DNA of 64,000 bases, from NCBI GenBank assembly GCA_963836005.1, contig CAWIHS010000001.1:930001-994000 (forward strand). The letters run 5' to 3'. The first letter of the stretch is position 1. The number at the start of each line of letters is the position of its first letter. The notes beneath the pieces were generated by a model, which saw only the letters and a list, made by a program, of their open reading frames with translations, was not told the origin of the DNA and ran no database searches. The position numbers and the translations under genes were made by a program. This DNA comes from CAWIHS01 sp963836005 (GTDB lineage: Bacteria > Pseudomonadota > Gammaproteobacteria > GRL18). Positions 1 through 7,959 of the stretch are shown in pieces.

Positions 1-2
1 CC

Positions 3-1436
3 GCCAAATTCAATACCCTGGCAATTCAGGCTGCTGAAGCATCAGGGATTGGACATCTGGCCGAGATAGCGCTGATTATCGATGATCTGTCAGGGCCGGC
101 TCAAATGCCTAACTGTACGGTAACAGATGTTTCGCCGACCCCAGATCTGCAATTGCATGATCACTTATCAGCAGATGAAGCATATCACATCGGAGACAGA
201 TACCTGATGCAACTATTTCCGGCAGGCCATCCATCACGCATTCCGACCGTGGCGGTGACCGGCACCAACGGCAAAACCACGACCTGCCGTATGGTGACCC
301 ACGTACTGCAGGCATCAGGCCAGACAGTAGGCCTGGCCTGCTCAGATGGTATTTACCTTGACGGTAAGCTGTTGAGTGCGGGAGATGAGTCCGGGATATG
401 GGGTGCCAATGATGTGCTGATGGATCCTCATATGCAAGCTGCAGTACTGGAGACAGCCCGGGGCGGAATGGTGAGGTATGGGATCGCATTCGATCGCTGT
501 GAAGTCGGCGCCTGCCTGAATATAGCAAATGATCATCTGGGACAGGAAGGGATAGAAACACTGGATGAACTGGCGGCACTCAAGCGGCAGGTGATCGAGC
601 GAGCCATCGGAGTAGCAGTACTGAACGCAGAAGACCCGCGATGCCTGGCCATGCGTGAACATACTGCTGCCCAGGCAGTGATACTGGTAGCAAACAGCGT
701 TGAACATGCGGCTATAGAAGCTCATTGCCAGGCTGGGGGAAGAGCGGTTGTCATCGACACTGCTGTCGGGGTATCTAAGATTGCAGTAGCTAACACCGGA
801 CAACCTCTTAACACCCTCATAGCGATAGAGGATATACCTGCCACCCTTAGAGGTGCCGCCTACCATAATGTGTATAATGCCATGTTTGCTGTCGGCATAT
901 GCCTCGGGCTTGGCATCAGCCAGGAACACATCATTGCCGGGTTAAAGGGATTTGAAATGGGCATTGATTCCACCCCGGGTCGGCTGAATGAAATACAGGG
1001 TTTTCCTTTTAAGGTTCTGGTTGATGCAGCACATAATGTGCATGGATATCATGCATTAGTTCAATTTATCCATCAATTGCCGGTCGATGGAAAAAAGATC
1101 ATCGTATTTGGTGCAAGAGGTTCATTAACTGATAGTACTATTCGAGAAATTGCAGCAGTCGCGGCGGGTAATTTTGACCGCTATATATTGAAAAACTACC
1201 AGCAGCATGACCTCCGTGGACGCTCCTATGCGGAAGTGCCGGAGATGTTAAAGCAGGAACTGATTACACAGGGTGTATCCGCACAACATATCAAAATGGA
1301 ACCGGACATCCTGGCCTCAGTGGATTGCGGGCTGGAGCAGGCGAAAGAAGGAGATTTATTAATCATCCTGGTAAGAGCTGCTGGTAATGAAAAATTACAG
1401 GTGATCAAGAAGCTGAAAGAGACTGCATCCAATTGA
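3..1436 (+). CDS. Cyanophycin-synthetase-like Mur ligase, 5' end outside window
   Basis: The reading frame is open from the left edge, so the true start lies outside the window; an in-frame ATG at 105 is probably internal. The visible part is a Mur-ligase domain. Counted from 105, the ATP-binding GTNGKTT motif is at residues 53-59, an ETARGG motif at 116-121, an NDHLG segment near 142 and a DAAHN motif near 307-311. ETARGG followed by NDHLG is typical of the Mur half of cyanophycin synthetase, which adds Arg to a poly-Asp backbone; related stand-alone Mur proteins also exist. Whether an ATP-grasp half precedes it cannot be seen. It converges on the next gene with about 55 bp between them. Confidence 0.8.
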   Translation, partial: AKFNTLAIQAAEASGIGHLAEIALIIDDLSGPAQMPNCTVTDVSPTPDLQLHDHLSADEAYHIGDRYLMQLFPAGHPSRIPTVAVTGTNGKTTTCRMVTHVLQASGQTVGLACSDGIYLDGKLLSAGDESGIWGANDVLMDPHMQAAVLETARGGMVRYGIAFDRCEVGACLNIANDHLGQEGIETLDELAALKRQVIERAIGVAVLNAEDPRCLAMREHTAAQAVILVANSVEHAAIEAHCQAGGRAVVIDTAVGVSKIAVANTGQPLNTLIAIEDIPATLRGAAYHNVYNAMFAVGICLGLGISQEHIIAGLKGFEMGIDSTPGRLNEIQGFPFKVLVDAAHNVHGYHALVQFIHQLPVDGKKIIVFGARGSLTDSTIREIAAVAAGNFDRYILKNYQQHDLRGRSYAEVPEMLKQELITQGVSAQHIKMEPDILASVDCGLEQAKEGDLLIILVRAAGNEKLQVIKKLKETASN

Positions 1437-1492
1437 TTGTTGCATTTCCTCACACAGCAGGTGTATTAGCTCAAGCACAGCAACAATTTTTT
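1436..1492 (+). terminator. Possible terminator between convergent genes
   Basis: ATTGTTGC at 1436-1443 is complementary to GCAACAAT at 1480-1487, which is followed by a run of T. The loop is long, about 36 nt, so this is only a candidate terminator for the Mur ligase gene. Confidence 0.3.
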
Positions 1493-1826
1493 ACAGTTGA
1501 TTATTAGCAACAGTGTCCTGTTGAATCGACATATTTTTCTTCATTCGAGAATTCAACAGTTTTTTTCGCTCATGAGTAAAAAACCACCATGGCTGGGCAT
1601 CACTACCTTCCATAAAGCGAATAACCGACATAAATACATCAATAATGCAAGGGTCCTGTTTTTTACCCGTGAATAAGCAAAGATCATCGTACATTTTAAA
1701 CGGGTCTTTGCCTATCAGCTTGCGTGGATGTTTTATGTCCAGTAAATTAAGAGCATCTTCCATTGCTTTCCCAATATTAGGAAGTGCTGTAAGTTGTGAA
1801 ACAGTATCCCGGTTCGGATTCTTCAT
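1491..1826 (-). CDS. Cdd1-type helix-hairpin-helix protein
   Basis: A 111-residue protein. The N-terminal LTALPNIGKAMEDALNLL is a helix-hairpin-helix signature, followed by a DPFKMYDDLC segment and DPCIIDVFMSVIRF. This order matches the small Cdd1 ('pathogenicity locus') family, usually about 90-110 residues. The family is assumed to bind DNA through the HhH motif, but no reaction is established. The C-terminal 25 residues are polar and look unstructured. It stands alone, convergent with the Mur ligase gene. The family call is fairly secure; the function is unknown. Confidence 0.75.
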   Translation of the reverse strand: MKNPNRDTVSQLTALPNIGKAMEDALNLLDIKHPRKLIGKDPFKMYDDLCLFTGKKQDPCIIDVFMSVIRFMEGSDAQPWWFFTHERKKLLNSRMKKNMSIQQDTVANNQL

Positions 1827-2020
1827 TTATTGCATGTTCAGCTTATTTTGCATGGTCAGCTAAAATGCTGACATTTAAATCTCATATTTCATAAAACCAT
1901 AGGCTGTTTAAATGTCTGTTGAGCCAGGTCGAACTCACCGGTTAGGATCTTTTGTATCTGCAATTTTACGCACTGAAATCGCTTATGACCTGCACACTGT
2001 GTTTACTGCAAAATACTTTA

Positions 2021-2950
2021 TTACAGACGCATCTTGAATATCAGCGCCATTAGCGGAGCCGGATCGTAATCCGTTTTATTAAGACGCTGTCCGTCTTCAT
2101 TCTCGAGTCTCAGGCTGCCGTCAACATCCACACCGACGAGCCCGCTAATACTTGCTCTGGATGTTATTTTATATTGAGCTGTTGCAAACAGTGGAACCGA
2201 TTTGTCTTCACCAACGCCATTTTCAGCGATGCCTTTGTTATCCAGGCGAAAGCGGCTTTTTTCATAGCGCGCGCCCGCTGCTAACGTCCACTTATCAGAG
2301 GTGCGCCAGCGCAGCTGTATTCCAGGTCCCTGCGTTGCGGCAAAACCACGGCCTGTTTCAAGACTTAATGTGGGCGTTATGCGCCAGTCAATGACCAGGA
2401 TCGGAAAAATGTTGGTGTTATCTTCCAGTTGAGAGAACACACCAATACCAGGGCCAATACTGAATGAGTCAGAAACACGATAAGAAGCCCCCGCCAACAC
2501 CCCCCAGGTTTGGCTGTCGGACATACTGGCACCATTTTCATAGTTAAATCGAAGCGAAGGTACCAGCAGATAACTCCAGGAACCTCCCGGGGCGTAGCGT
2601 ATTGGGGCGCTTAGACGCAGATTGTTTATATTTGACCACGGATCCTGGCTGCCCATGCCGGTCGAACCGGAAAAATCATAACGATCCTGGCCGCCGCCAA
2701 TGCTTAAACCTGCGAATAATTTCTGGCTGAACGAGTGATTGAGTCCGGCCTGCAAGTAAAATCGATCAGCACTGAAATCGCCGCCACTGTCAATATCAGC
2801 TGACAGTTGGCTCAGGTAACCGGCTTCAATCGTATATTGAGTTAATTTGACAGTGGTATTCTGTTGCTCAGCCATAACAGCGCTGGAGTACATCATCAGG
2901 ATCAGGCAGAAGATAACAAAATAATTTCCGGAATTACGTAAACTAAGCAT
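2021..2950 (-). CDS. Outer-membrane beta-barrel protein (DUF6268-like)
   Basis: A 309-residue protein. Residues 1-27 form a Sec signal peptide ending VMA-EQ. The rest is a run of alternating hydrophobic/polar strands rich in Gly, Tyr and Ser, and the chain ends in a terminal aromatic/hydrophobic strand (FKMRL), as expected for an outer-membrane barrel. Repeated phrases such as LSIGGG, IGPGIGVF and LAAGARY suggest about 10-12 strands. It resembles DUF6268-type barrels, often annotated simply as outer membrane protein. There is no operon partner. The transported substrate, if any, cannot be told from the sequence. Confidence 0.65.
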   Translation of the reverse strand: MLSLRNSGNYFVIFCLILMMYSSAVMAEQQNTTVKLTQYTIEAGYLSQLSADIDSGGDFSADRFYLQAGLNHSFSQKLFAGLSIGGGQDRYDFSGSTGMGSQDPWSNINNLRLSAPIRYAPGGSWSYLLVPSLRFNYENGASMSDSQTWGVLAGASYRVSDSFSIGPGIGVFSQLEDNTNIFPILVIDWRITPTLSLETGRGFAATQGPGIQLRWRTSDKWTLAAGARYEKSRFRLDNKGIAENGVGEDKSVPLFATAQYKITSRASISGLVGVDVDGSLRLENEDGQRLNKTDYDPAPLMALIFKMRL

Positions 2951-3143
2951 AAAAGAAGTCCCTGTGGTGTAATGTTAAGTGCATTTTTCAGAAGATAAGG
3001 AGTAACTATTGAGCGAATATCAGACATTCGATATGCCGAATACTTAAAAATAGACCGCTTAGTTCAACATCAATCAGTTTTCTATAAGGTGTTTCAGGAA
3101 AATTATACTACACAAATGAGAAATCATGAACCTAACCAGTTTG

Positions 3144-3365
3144 TAACTATTCAGCGTATTTTAGATTTATACGTAAGTTCTTGATATCAGGTGTTTGCGT
3201 AAGAAGTGTATGTGGCATGGATGCCACATGCAAGCCTACGACATACATGGAAGTATAAGTGCCGTGGGAGGCAGGAAGCCGGGAACGACCATGGACGTAT
3301 TTACGGCGTCTTCTGGAGCAAATTCCTGATGTCAAGGACGTTTTCAAAATTACGCTGAATAATTA
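3144..3365. repeat. Element E: 222-bp hairpin repeat, diverged relative of family A
   Basis: The ends are inverted: CTATTCAGCGTA at 3147-3158 pairs with TACGCTGAATA at 3351-3361. A second inverted pair lies inside, CTTGATATCAGG at 3180-3191 and CCTGATGTCAAG at 3325-3336. The interior carries phrases shared with family A (acatggaagtat, gaggcaggaagcc, tatttacggcgtcttctgg), so it looks like an older, rearranged member. It holds no credible gene; a short minus-strand frame inside it is incidental. Confidence 0.55.
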
Positions 3366-3457
3366 CACCAGTTTTTCATGACATATATTTTAGCCGGATA
3401 GAGTATTAAATTGATGAAATTTAATACTCTACTGCGTATCCAAAATCTTGCCTGCTA

Positions 3458-4042
3458 TTAGTCCTGACAAACTTTTGCAGGATTTATGGGTAATAATATT
3501 TGATCTATCGCATACACATAGGAAGAATTATCAGACTCTATGCCTGCAGTGGTTATGCTTGAAGGGGTTGAATTTACCTTACCCATAACATACAGACCAT
3601 TTTTATCAACACCGGTAGAAAGAGACTCATTGATTAGAGTGTTGATAGTCCCTGCTAAAAGAATATCCCCGCTGCTACCGAGTTCACCCACATAAACATG
3701 GTAGCCAACCACATAGGCAAGGGCATTTATATCACCCACAGGAATATCTGCAAGCCTTGAAGCCAGATCAATAGCACTATCACATCCAAGAGCTTGTGCC
3801 GTTTCAGTAAAAACATCATCAGTAGGCGCAAACACCGTTATCGTATAATCATCAATCACCGGAGTTAAATTCAGCAAATCCAGTGCGGTTTTTAACACTT
3901 TAAAACCGCTGTTGTCCAATATTTCCGAAGTCGTTGCAGCTGCTGCAGGAAGAGAAGTCATTATTGCAAAGAAAAAAGCAACTATGAGCATATGATTTTT
4001 TTTAACGATTTTTTTTGAGTTCATAAAATTGGTAGTGTTCAT
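3458..4042 (-). CDS. Secreted fasciclin-domain protein
   Basis: A 194-residue protein with one fasciclin (FAS1) domain. A charged N-region and a hydrophobic stretch ending PAAAA form the signal peptide (about residues 1-36). The two conserved FAS1 boxes are visible: TVFAPTDDVF (about 69-78) and YVYAIDQILLP near the C-terminus. FAS1 proteins are extracellular adhesion modules; a partner is not known here. The start at 4042 has GGAG 8 nt upstream; later Met codons are less well placed. The gene lies 123 bp downstream of a 54-codon gene on the same strand, and the pair shares an upstream promoter that carries the operator seen at the light-cluster operon. No other gene interrupts them, so co-transcription is likely. 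Confidence 0.85.
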   Translation of the reverse strand: MNTTNFMNSKKIVKKNHMLIVAFFFAIMTSLPAAAATTSEILDNSGFKVLKTALDLLNLTPVIDDYTITVFAPTDDVFTETAQALGCDSAIDLASRLADIPVGDINALAYVVGYHVYVGELGSSGDILLAGTINTLINESLSTGVDKNGLYVMGKVNSTPSSITTAGIESDNSSYVYAIDQILLPINPAKVCQD

Positions 4043-4165
4043 GATGTTTTCTCCAGATTAATTTAATGTGAAATAAAATAATTTAATATATTTATATTTT
4101 TCAATAACTTATAGTTAAGAAAAATGTCAGCGTTTAGTTATAAGAATCACTGGCGATTCAATTGC

Positions 4166-4330
4166 CTACCCTTCATCAATACCTTCAGTAACAGGATTGT
4201 TGATAATTTGATGCAGATTATCTCCGGTAACATATGATCTGAAAATCTCATTTGTTTGACTTTCAATTGCCATCATGGCTTCGTCATAAAACTTTTCAGT
4301 ATTTATCATTTGCTGTTCATAATTGGTCAT
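4166..4330 (-). CDS. 54-residue small protein upstream of fasciclin gene
   Basis: An ATG at 4330 opens a 54-codon frame ending TAG at 4166-4168. It is preceded by AGGGGAAAT, a good ribosome-binding site. The product begins MTNYEQQMINTEKFYDEAMM and ends TEGIDEG. It is acidic, has no signal peptide and no membrane segment, and may form an amphipathic helix. I do not recognise the family. It is the first gene downstream of the operator-bearing promoter at 4398-4432 and probably leads an operon with the fasciclin gene. The clean start, Shine-Dalgarno sequence and promoter position support a real gene. Confidence 0.6.
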   Translation of the reverse strand: MTNYEQQMINTEKFYDEAMMAIESQTNEIFRSYVTGDNLHQIINNPVTEGIDEG

Positions 4331-4397
4331 AATATTTCCCCTGTGTGTTAAAAATAGAAGTTATTCATTTACAACTCTTGTGTTTGAGCTTGTGAAT

Positions 4398-4432
4398 ACA
4401 ATACAACAATTAATCTATATTGTCTAGGACAA
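4398..4432 (-). promoter_or_regulatory. Promoter with LitR/MerR-type operator for small protein and fasciclin
   Basis: Read on the minus strand: TTGTCCTAGACAA (4432-4420), within which TAGACA (4426-4421) acts as a -35 box. It is followed by a 17-bp spacer and TATTGT (4403-4398) as -10, about 68 nt before the ATG at 4330. TTGTC and GACAA are palindromic arms. The same 12-mer TTGTCCTAGACA occupies the same place in the promoter at 8997-9031. Confidence 0.65.
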
Positions 4433-4643
4433 TTTAAATTATTATATTGTTTTTATTCTTCTTTTGTATATTTATGACTTAGATATATAGTTTTTTATTG
4501 CACTGATAACACCACCTATCATGTGCACTGTTGTATAATTATGTACATTTCCCGGGTATAACATTCATTTTCCCTGTGTATATTCGATTCTATGCTAGAC
4601 TCTGCACAGACATTAATATTTTCATAAAAAGGTCATTAATACG

Positions 4644-5171
4644 ATGCTTAAATTTATAATTGTTCCGCTTTTACTCTTTATCACCGGATGCACAGGAATA
4701 CCCGACAATATACAACCTGTTAAATCTTTTGATGCTGACAAATACCTTGGCAAATGGTATGAAATAGCGCGGCTGGATCATTCTTTTGAGAGAGGTTTAA
4801 CTAATGTAACAGCAGAATATTCTCTGCTTGAAGACGGTGGAATAAAAGTTTTGAACAAAGGCTTCTCTATAGACGAAAATGAGTGGAAAGACGCACAGGG
4901 AAAAGCTTATTTTGTGAGAGGAGCAGATGAAGGGTATCTGAAAGTATCGTTTTTTGGACCCTTTTATGGTTCGTATATAATTTTTGAATTAGATAAAGAG
5001 AATTATCAATATGCGTTTGTCTGCGGTCCAGATACATCCTATCTCTGGTTTCTTTCCAGAACACCGCAAGTATCACAGCAACTGCTGGAGCATTTTATAC
5101 AGGAGGCGCACAAGCTGGGCTTTCCTGCTGATGAATTAATATTTGTCGAACACAACAACATTCGCGAGTAA
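4644..5171 (+). CDS. Outer-membrane lipocalin lipoprotein (Blc type)
   Basis: A 175-residue lipoprotein. The signal sequence ends in the lipobox ITGC (Cys16). The lipocalin signature GKWYEIARLDHSFERG follows at about 36-51, and a second conserved segment, YLWFLSRTP, lies near residue 132. Length and motifs fit bacterial Blc, which binds lysophospholipids or fatty acids at the inner face of the outer membrane. It lies between the fasciclin promoter and the HTH-only MerR gene; a second lipocalin sits inside the lipid operon at 12210. AGACATTAATAT at 4608-4619 is identical to part of the light-operon promoter region, so joint control is possible but weaker. Confidence 0.88.
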   Translation: MLKFIIVPLLLFITGCTGIPDNIQPVKSFDADKYLGKWYEIARLDHSFERGLTNVTAEYSLLEDGGIKVLNKGFSIDENEWKDAQGKAYFVRGADEGYLKVSFFGPFYGSYIIFELDKENYQYAFVCGPDTSYLWFLSRTPQVSQQLLEHFIQEAHKLGFPADELIFVEHNNIRE

Positions 5172-5273
5172 ATCCTCAATGGGTAAAACTTGCCTGGCGA
5201 TAGCATTCCTTCTTTTCAATAAATTATTACACAATATAATTGTACCTATAAGATTTTATTGTACGTGATAAAG

Positions 5274-5618
5274 ATGAATGCTTTCAATGACAAGACGCTG
5301 GAATCAACTGAGCCGCATTCAGACCAGACTCAGGAATATTTTCCTATAAGACAGCTGGCAGAAAAGACGCATGTAGGGACGTCCACATTGCGAGCCTGGG
5401 AAAGACGTTATGGATTGCTAACTCCAGCGCGTACACCCAAAGGGCATCGTTTGTATCGCCATTCCGATATACAGCGTGTCCTTAAAATTCTCGATTTACT
5501 CCAGGATGGACATTCGTTACCCAATATAGCCGAACTTTTATCAACTGAAGATTTATCTGGCAGGCAGGCCAATAGCTCTGTGCCTGCCCTTCCCCTCTCG
5601 ATAATAAACCAGTCTTAA
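5274..5618 (+). CDS. HTH-only MerR-family regulator
   Basis: About 114 residues from the ATG at 5274 (a TTG at 5259 is in frame but less likely). It contains one MerR helix-turn-helix, FPIRQLAEKTHVGTSTLRAW followed by ERRYGLLTPARTPKGHRLY, then a short dimerisation helix (VLKILDLLQDGHSLPNIAELL). It stops there. The B12-binding half present in the LitR/CarH protein at 7960-8850 is missing, and the last 25 residues are low in structure. The DNA-reading helix strongly resembles that of LitR (TLRIWERRYGFPVPERNTKG), so it may read the same operator without sensing light. Alternatively it is a truncated copy in decay, though the frame is intact. Confidence 0.8.
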   Translation: MNAFNDKTLESTEPHSDQTQEYFPIRQLAEKTHVGTSTLRAWERRYGLLTPARTPKGHRLYRHSDIQRVLKILDLLQDGHSLPNIAELLSTEDLSGRQANSSVPALPLSIINQS

Positions 5619-5712
5619 CTCATATCTGGAAAGACTTTCTGCAGAAGACCTTAAATGCTGTTAATGACTTCAGCGTAGAACGTACTGATGCTCTTTATAA
5701 TGAAGCATCTTC

Positions 5713-5868
5713 GTAACTTCTCAATAAGTCCGTGCAAAATCCCCTCCCTCTATCAGGGGGAGGGTTAGGGTGGGGGTTAAGTTCTTGATTAAACACATTA
5801 CCCCCATCCTGGCCTTCCCCCTTAAAAGGGGAAGGAACTTGAACTGCACGGACTTATTGAGAAGTTGC
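5713..5868. repeat. Family C miniature element, copy 1
   Basis: A 156-bp element with perfect inverted ends (AACTTCTCAATAAGTCCGTG at the left, its complement at the right). It is flanked by the perfect 8-bp direct repeat GCATCTTC (5705-5712 and 5869-5876), which marks target duplication. The interior is G/C-run rich (ccctccctc, gggggaggg, ccccatcctggccttccccc). A second copy in opposite orientation lies at 21390-21545. It has no coding capacity. Confidence 0.85.
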
Positions 5869-6024
5869 GCATCTTCACTGTATCCCACTGATATGGTTAC
5901 TGATATTGCTGCAGCCTTATAATTAGTAAAATTCAAAACACTGAACACCTGAGCTTTTTCAGAATAAATTATTGAAAAACCGACTATGTTTACATAAACT
6001 CTTTATAAAAATATTATATTTAAT

Positions 6025-6276
6025 CACAGGTAGGTACTTAAGCAAAATCAGGTGCGGATAATCGAGTATTTGTTGACCCACATGGACGACTTCGGCTCCT
6101 GCCTCTCGCATGCATTTCCACCATCCATGGTGGTCAAGTGGGAAATGCAGGTTATGCATGGAGCAATTACCTGCCCAGAAGACGCCGTAAATACTTCTAT
6201 GTAGGGAATGCAGATTATGCAGGAGCAATCATCTGTCTTCCACAAACATTCAATTATCCTTAAGTACCTACGTATG
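6025..6276. repeat. Family A miniature element, copy 1
   Basis: A 252-bp element. Its left end CACAGGTAGGTACTTAAG is the inverse of the right end CTTAAGTACCTACGTATG except at two positions. It is flanked by the perfect 10-bp duplication TATATTTAAT (6015-6024 and 6277-6286). An inner palindrome (ccaccatccatggtgg) and further short inverted repeats make it a multi-stem hairpin. It is nearly identical to the copy at 29244. The 300-bp gap down to the photolyase gene (6277-6573) otherwise holds only AT-rich promoter-like sequence. Confidence 0.88.
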
Positions 6277-6573
6277 TATATTTAATAGTTATACATGTCA
6301 GTTTTTCTTGTACAATCAATCCTTTTATTAAGCCACCAACTATAGTTTATAACAATAATTGTCAACAATAGCTGTCTGGTTAAGAATACGCCACCATGAA
6401 GTGCCGTCAATGGCAAAAGCCCAGTGCGAGCCCTATACAATCCAGCAGATTCGCACATCTGCTGCAGATATTTAAGGGCGATAATAAAAAGTTCAGGACG
6501 CACTCTTTTATTAGCCAATTAATCGTGTGCAGAAATAATCGACGGTTCACTCATATGACAGGTGAAGTGTAAA

Positions 6574-7959
6574 ATGAATACTCTCTTATGGTTCCAGCGT
6601 GATTTACGCCTTACTGCAAATCCCGCTCTTAACTGGGCACTGCAACGAGGTAATCCGGTTGTCGCAGTGTTTGTGCATAGTTCGCAAGAAGATGAACCCT
6701 GGCACTCGGGTTCTGCTACTAATTGGTGGCTTCATCACAGCCTGCAAAAACTATCGGCAAGTTTAAGACCGCACGGTATTAAACTGCATTTTTTCAACGC
6801 CGGCTCAGAAACAAAAATACCCGAACTGCTGTCTGCATTCAAGGCTGATACCATTTGCTGGACCAATAGACATGAACCGCAACGGGTCCTTTGTGAGGCA
6901 GAAATTGAGCGGACATTGAAGAGTAGAGGCTTTGTCGTCAAACGTTTTGATGACGGACTACTTGATAATGCCAGTAATTTTCTCACCCGGACAAAAAAAA
7001 CACCTTATAGAATCTTTACCCCATTTTACAAGCGCTTGCGGCAGCAACTCAATCCGTCTGCTCATCAAGTCGATATGCAAGCGCCGCACTGGCCTCCCTC
7101 CTCCAAATTGTCAGATGAAGATGAGTCAGGTCTCGAACAACTTGGTCTGCTTGGAAGTCACTCCTGGCATAGCAAGTTATCACAGTACTGGAACCCTGGT
7201 GAAGAGTCAGCTTTAGACAGGCTGGATTATTTTATTTCACACAATCTTGAAGACTATACTTATCAAAAGGAAATACCCGCAATCAATGGTACCTCCACAC
7301 TGTCACCTCATCTACATTTTGGTGAGATCTCGCCCCATCAGATTTTAACTGCATTAGCGCCGCTGATAACTTTCTCTGATAGCCGGCGTTCAAACAGTGC
7401 TGAAAGCTTTTTAAGGCAACTGTGCTGGCGAGAGTTTGCCCGCTATATTTTGCGCCATTTTCCCAATACCGCCAACGAATCCATGAATAAAAATTTTAGC
7501 AAATCCTTCTGGCATGCCGATCAGGAAAATTTTCAACTCTGGCAGCGTGGAAAAACCGGTGTTCCTATCATTGATGCAGGAATGCAGCAATTATGGGAAA
7601 CTGGCTGGATGCATAACAGGGTTCGAATGCTGACAGCATCGTTCCTGACTAAAAATCTTGGCATACCCTGGCAGGAAGGCGCGCGCTGGTTCTGGCATAC
7701 GCTGGTCGATGCAGATCTGGCTAACAACTCCATGGGCTGGCAATGGGTCGCGGGGTGCGGAGTTGATGCAGCGCCTTATTTCAGAATATTTAATCCCTAC
7801 ACGCAAACACAGCGTTTTGATAAAGAGCATGCTTATATCAATCACTGGAACAGAAACACAGCAAAAAACGCATCGACACAGGCTATTATTGATGTTGCGC
7901 AGAGTCGTAAAGATGCCTTGCTTCGATACCAGCATCTCATGCAGCAAAAAAAAACTTAG
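6574..7959 (+). CDS. phr: Class I deoxyribodipyrimidine (CPD) photolyase
   Basis: A flavoprotein of 461 residues, the usual length for a class I CPD photolyase, which splits UV-induced cyclobutane dimers with blue light. The N-terminus, MNTLLWFQRDLRL, is the photolyase antenna domain. The FAD-binding core shows LCWREFARYILRHFP, then IDAGMQQLWETGWMHNRVRM, LGIPWQEGARWFW and NSMGWQWVAGCG, ending in the APYFRIFNPYTQ signature. The Trp residues of the electron-transfer chain appear present. ATG at 6574 follows AGGTGA by 8 nt; an in-frame GTG at 6562 is less likely. The gene runs tail-to-tail into litR with no gap. Light control by the neighbouring B12 photoreceptor is expected from similar clusters elsewhere. 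Confidence 0.95.
   Translation: MNTLLWFQRDLRLTANPALNWALQRGNPVVAVFVHSSQEDEPWHSGSATNWWLHHSLQKLSASLRPHGIKLHFFNAGSETKIPELLSAFKADTICWTNRHEPQRVLCEAEIERTLKSRGFVVKRFDDGLLDNASNFLTRTKKTPYRIFTPFYKRLRQQLNPSAHQVDMQAPHWPPSSKLSDEDESGLEQLGLLGSHSWHSKLSQYWNPGEESALDRLDYFISHNLEDYTYQKEIPAINGTSTLSPHLHFGEISPHQILTALAPLITFSDSRRSNSAESFLRQLCWREFARYILRHFPNTANESMNKNFSKSFWHADQENFQLWQRGKTGVPIIDAGMQQLWETGWMHNRVRMLTASFLTKNLGIPWQEGARWFWHTLVDADLANNSMGWQWVAGCGVDAAPYFRIFNPYTQTQRFDKEHAYINHWNRNTAKNASTQAIIDVAQSRKDALLRYQHLMQQKKT

Noticed and set aside
342..929. 195-codon minus-strand frame
   Set aside because: Lies inside the Mur ligase gene on the other strand; Cys/Ser-rich product typical of a shadow frame.
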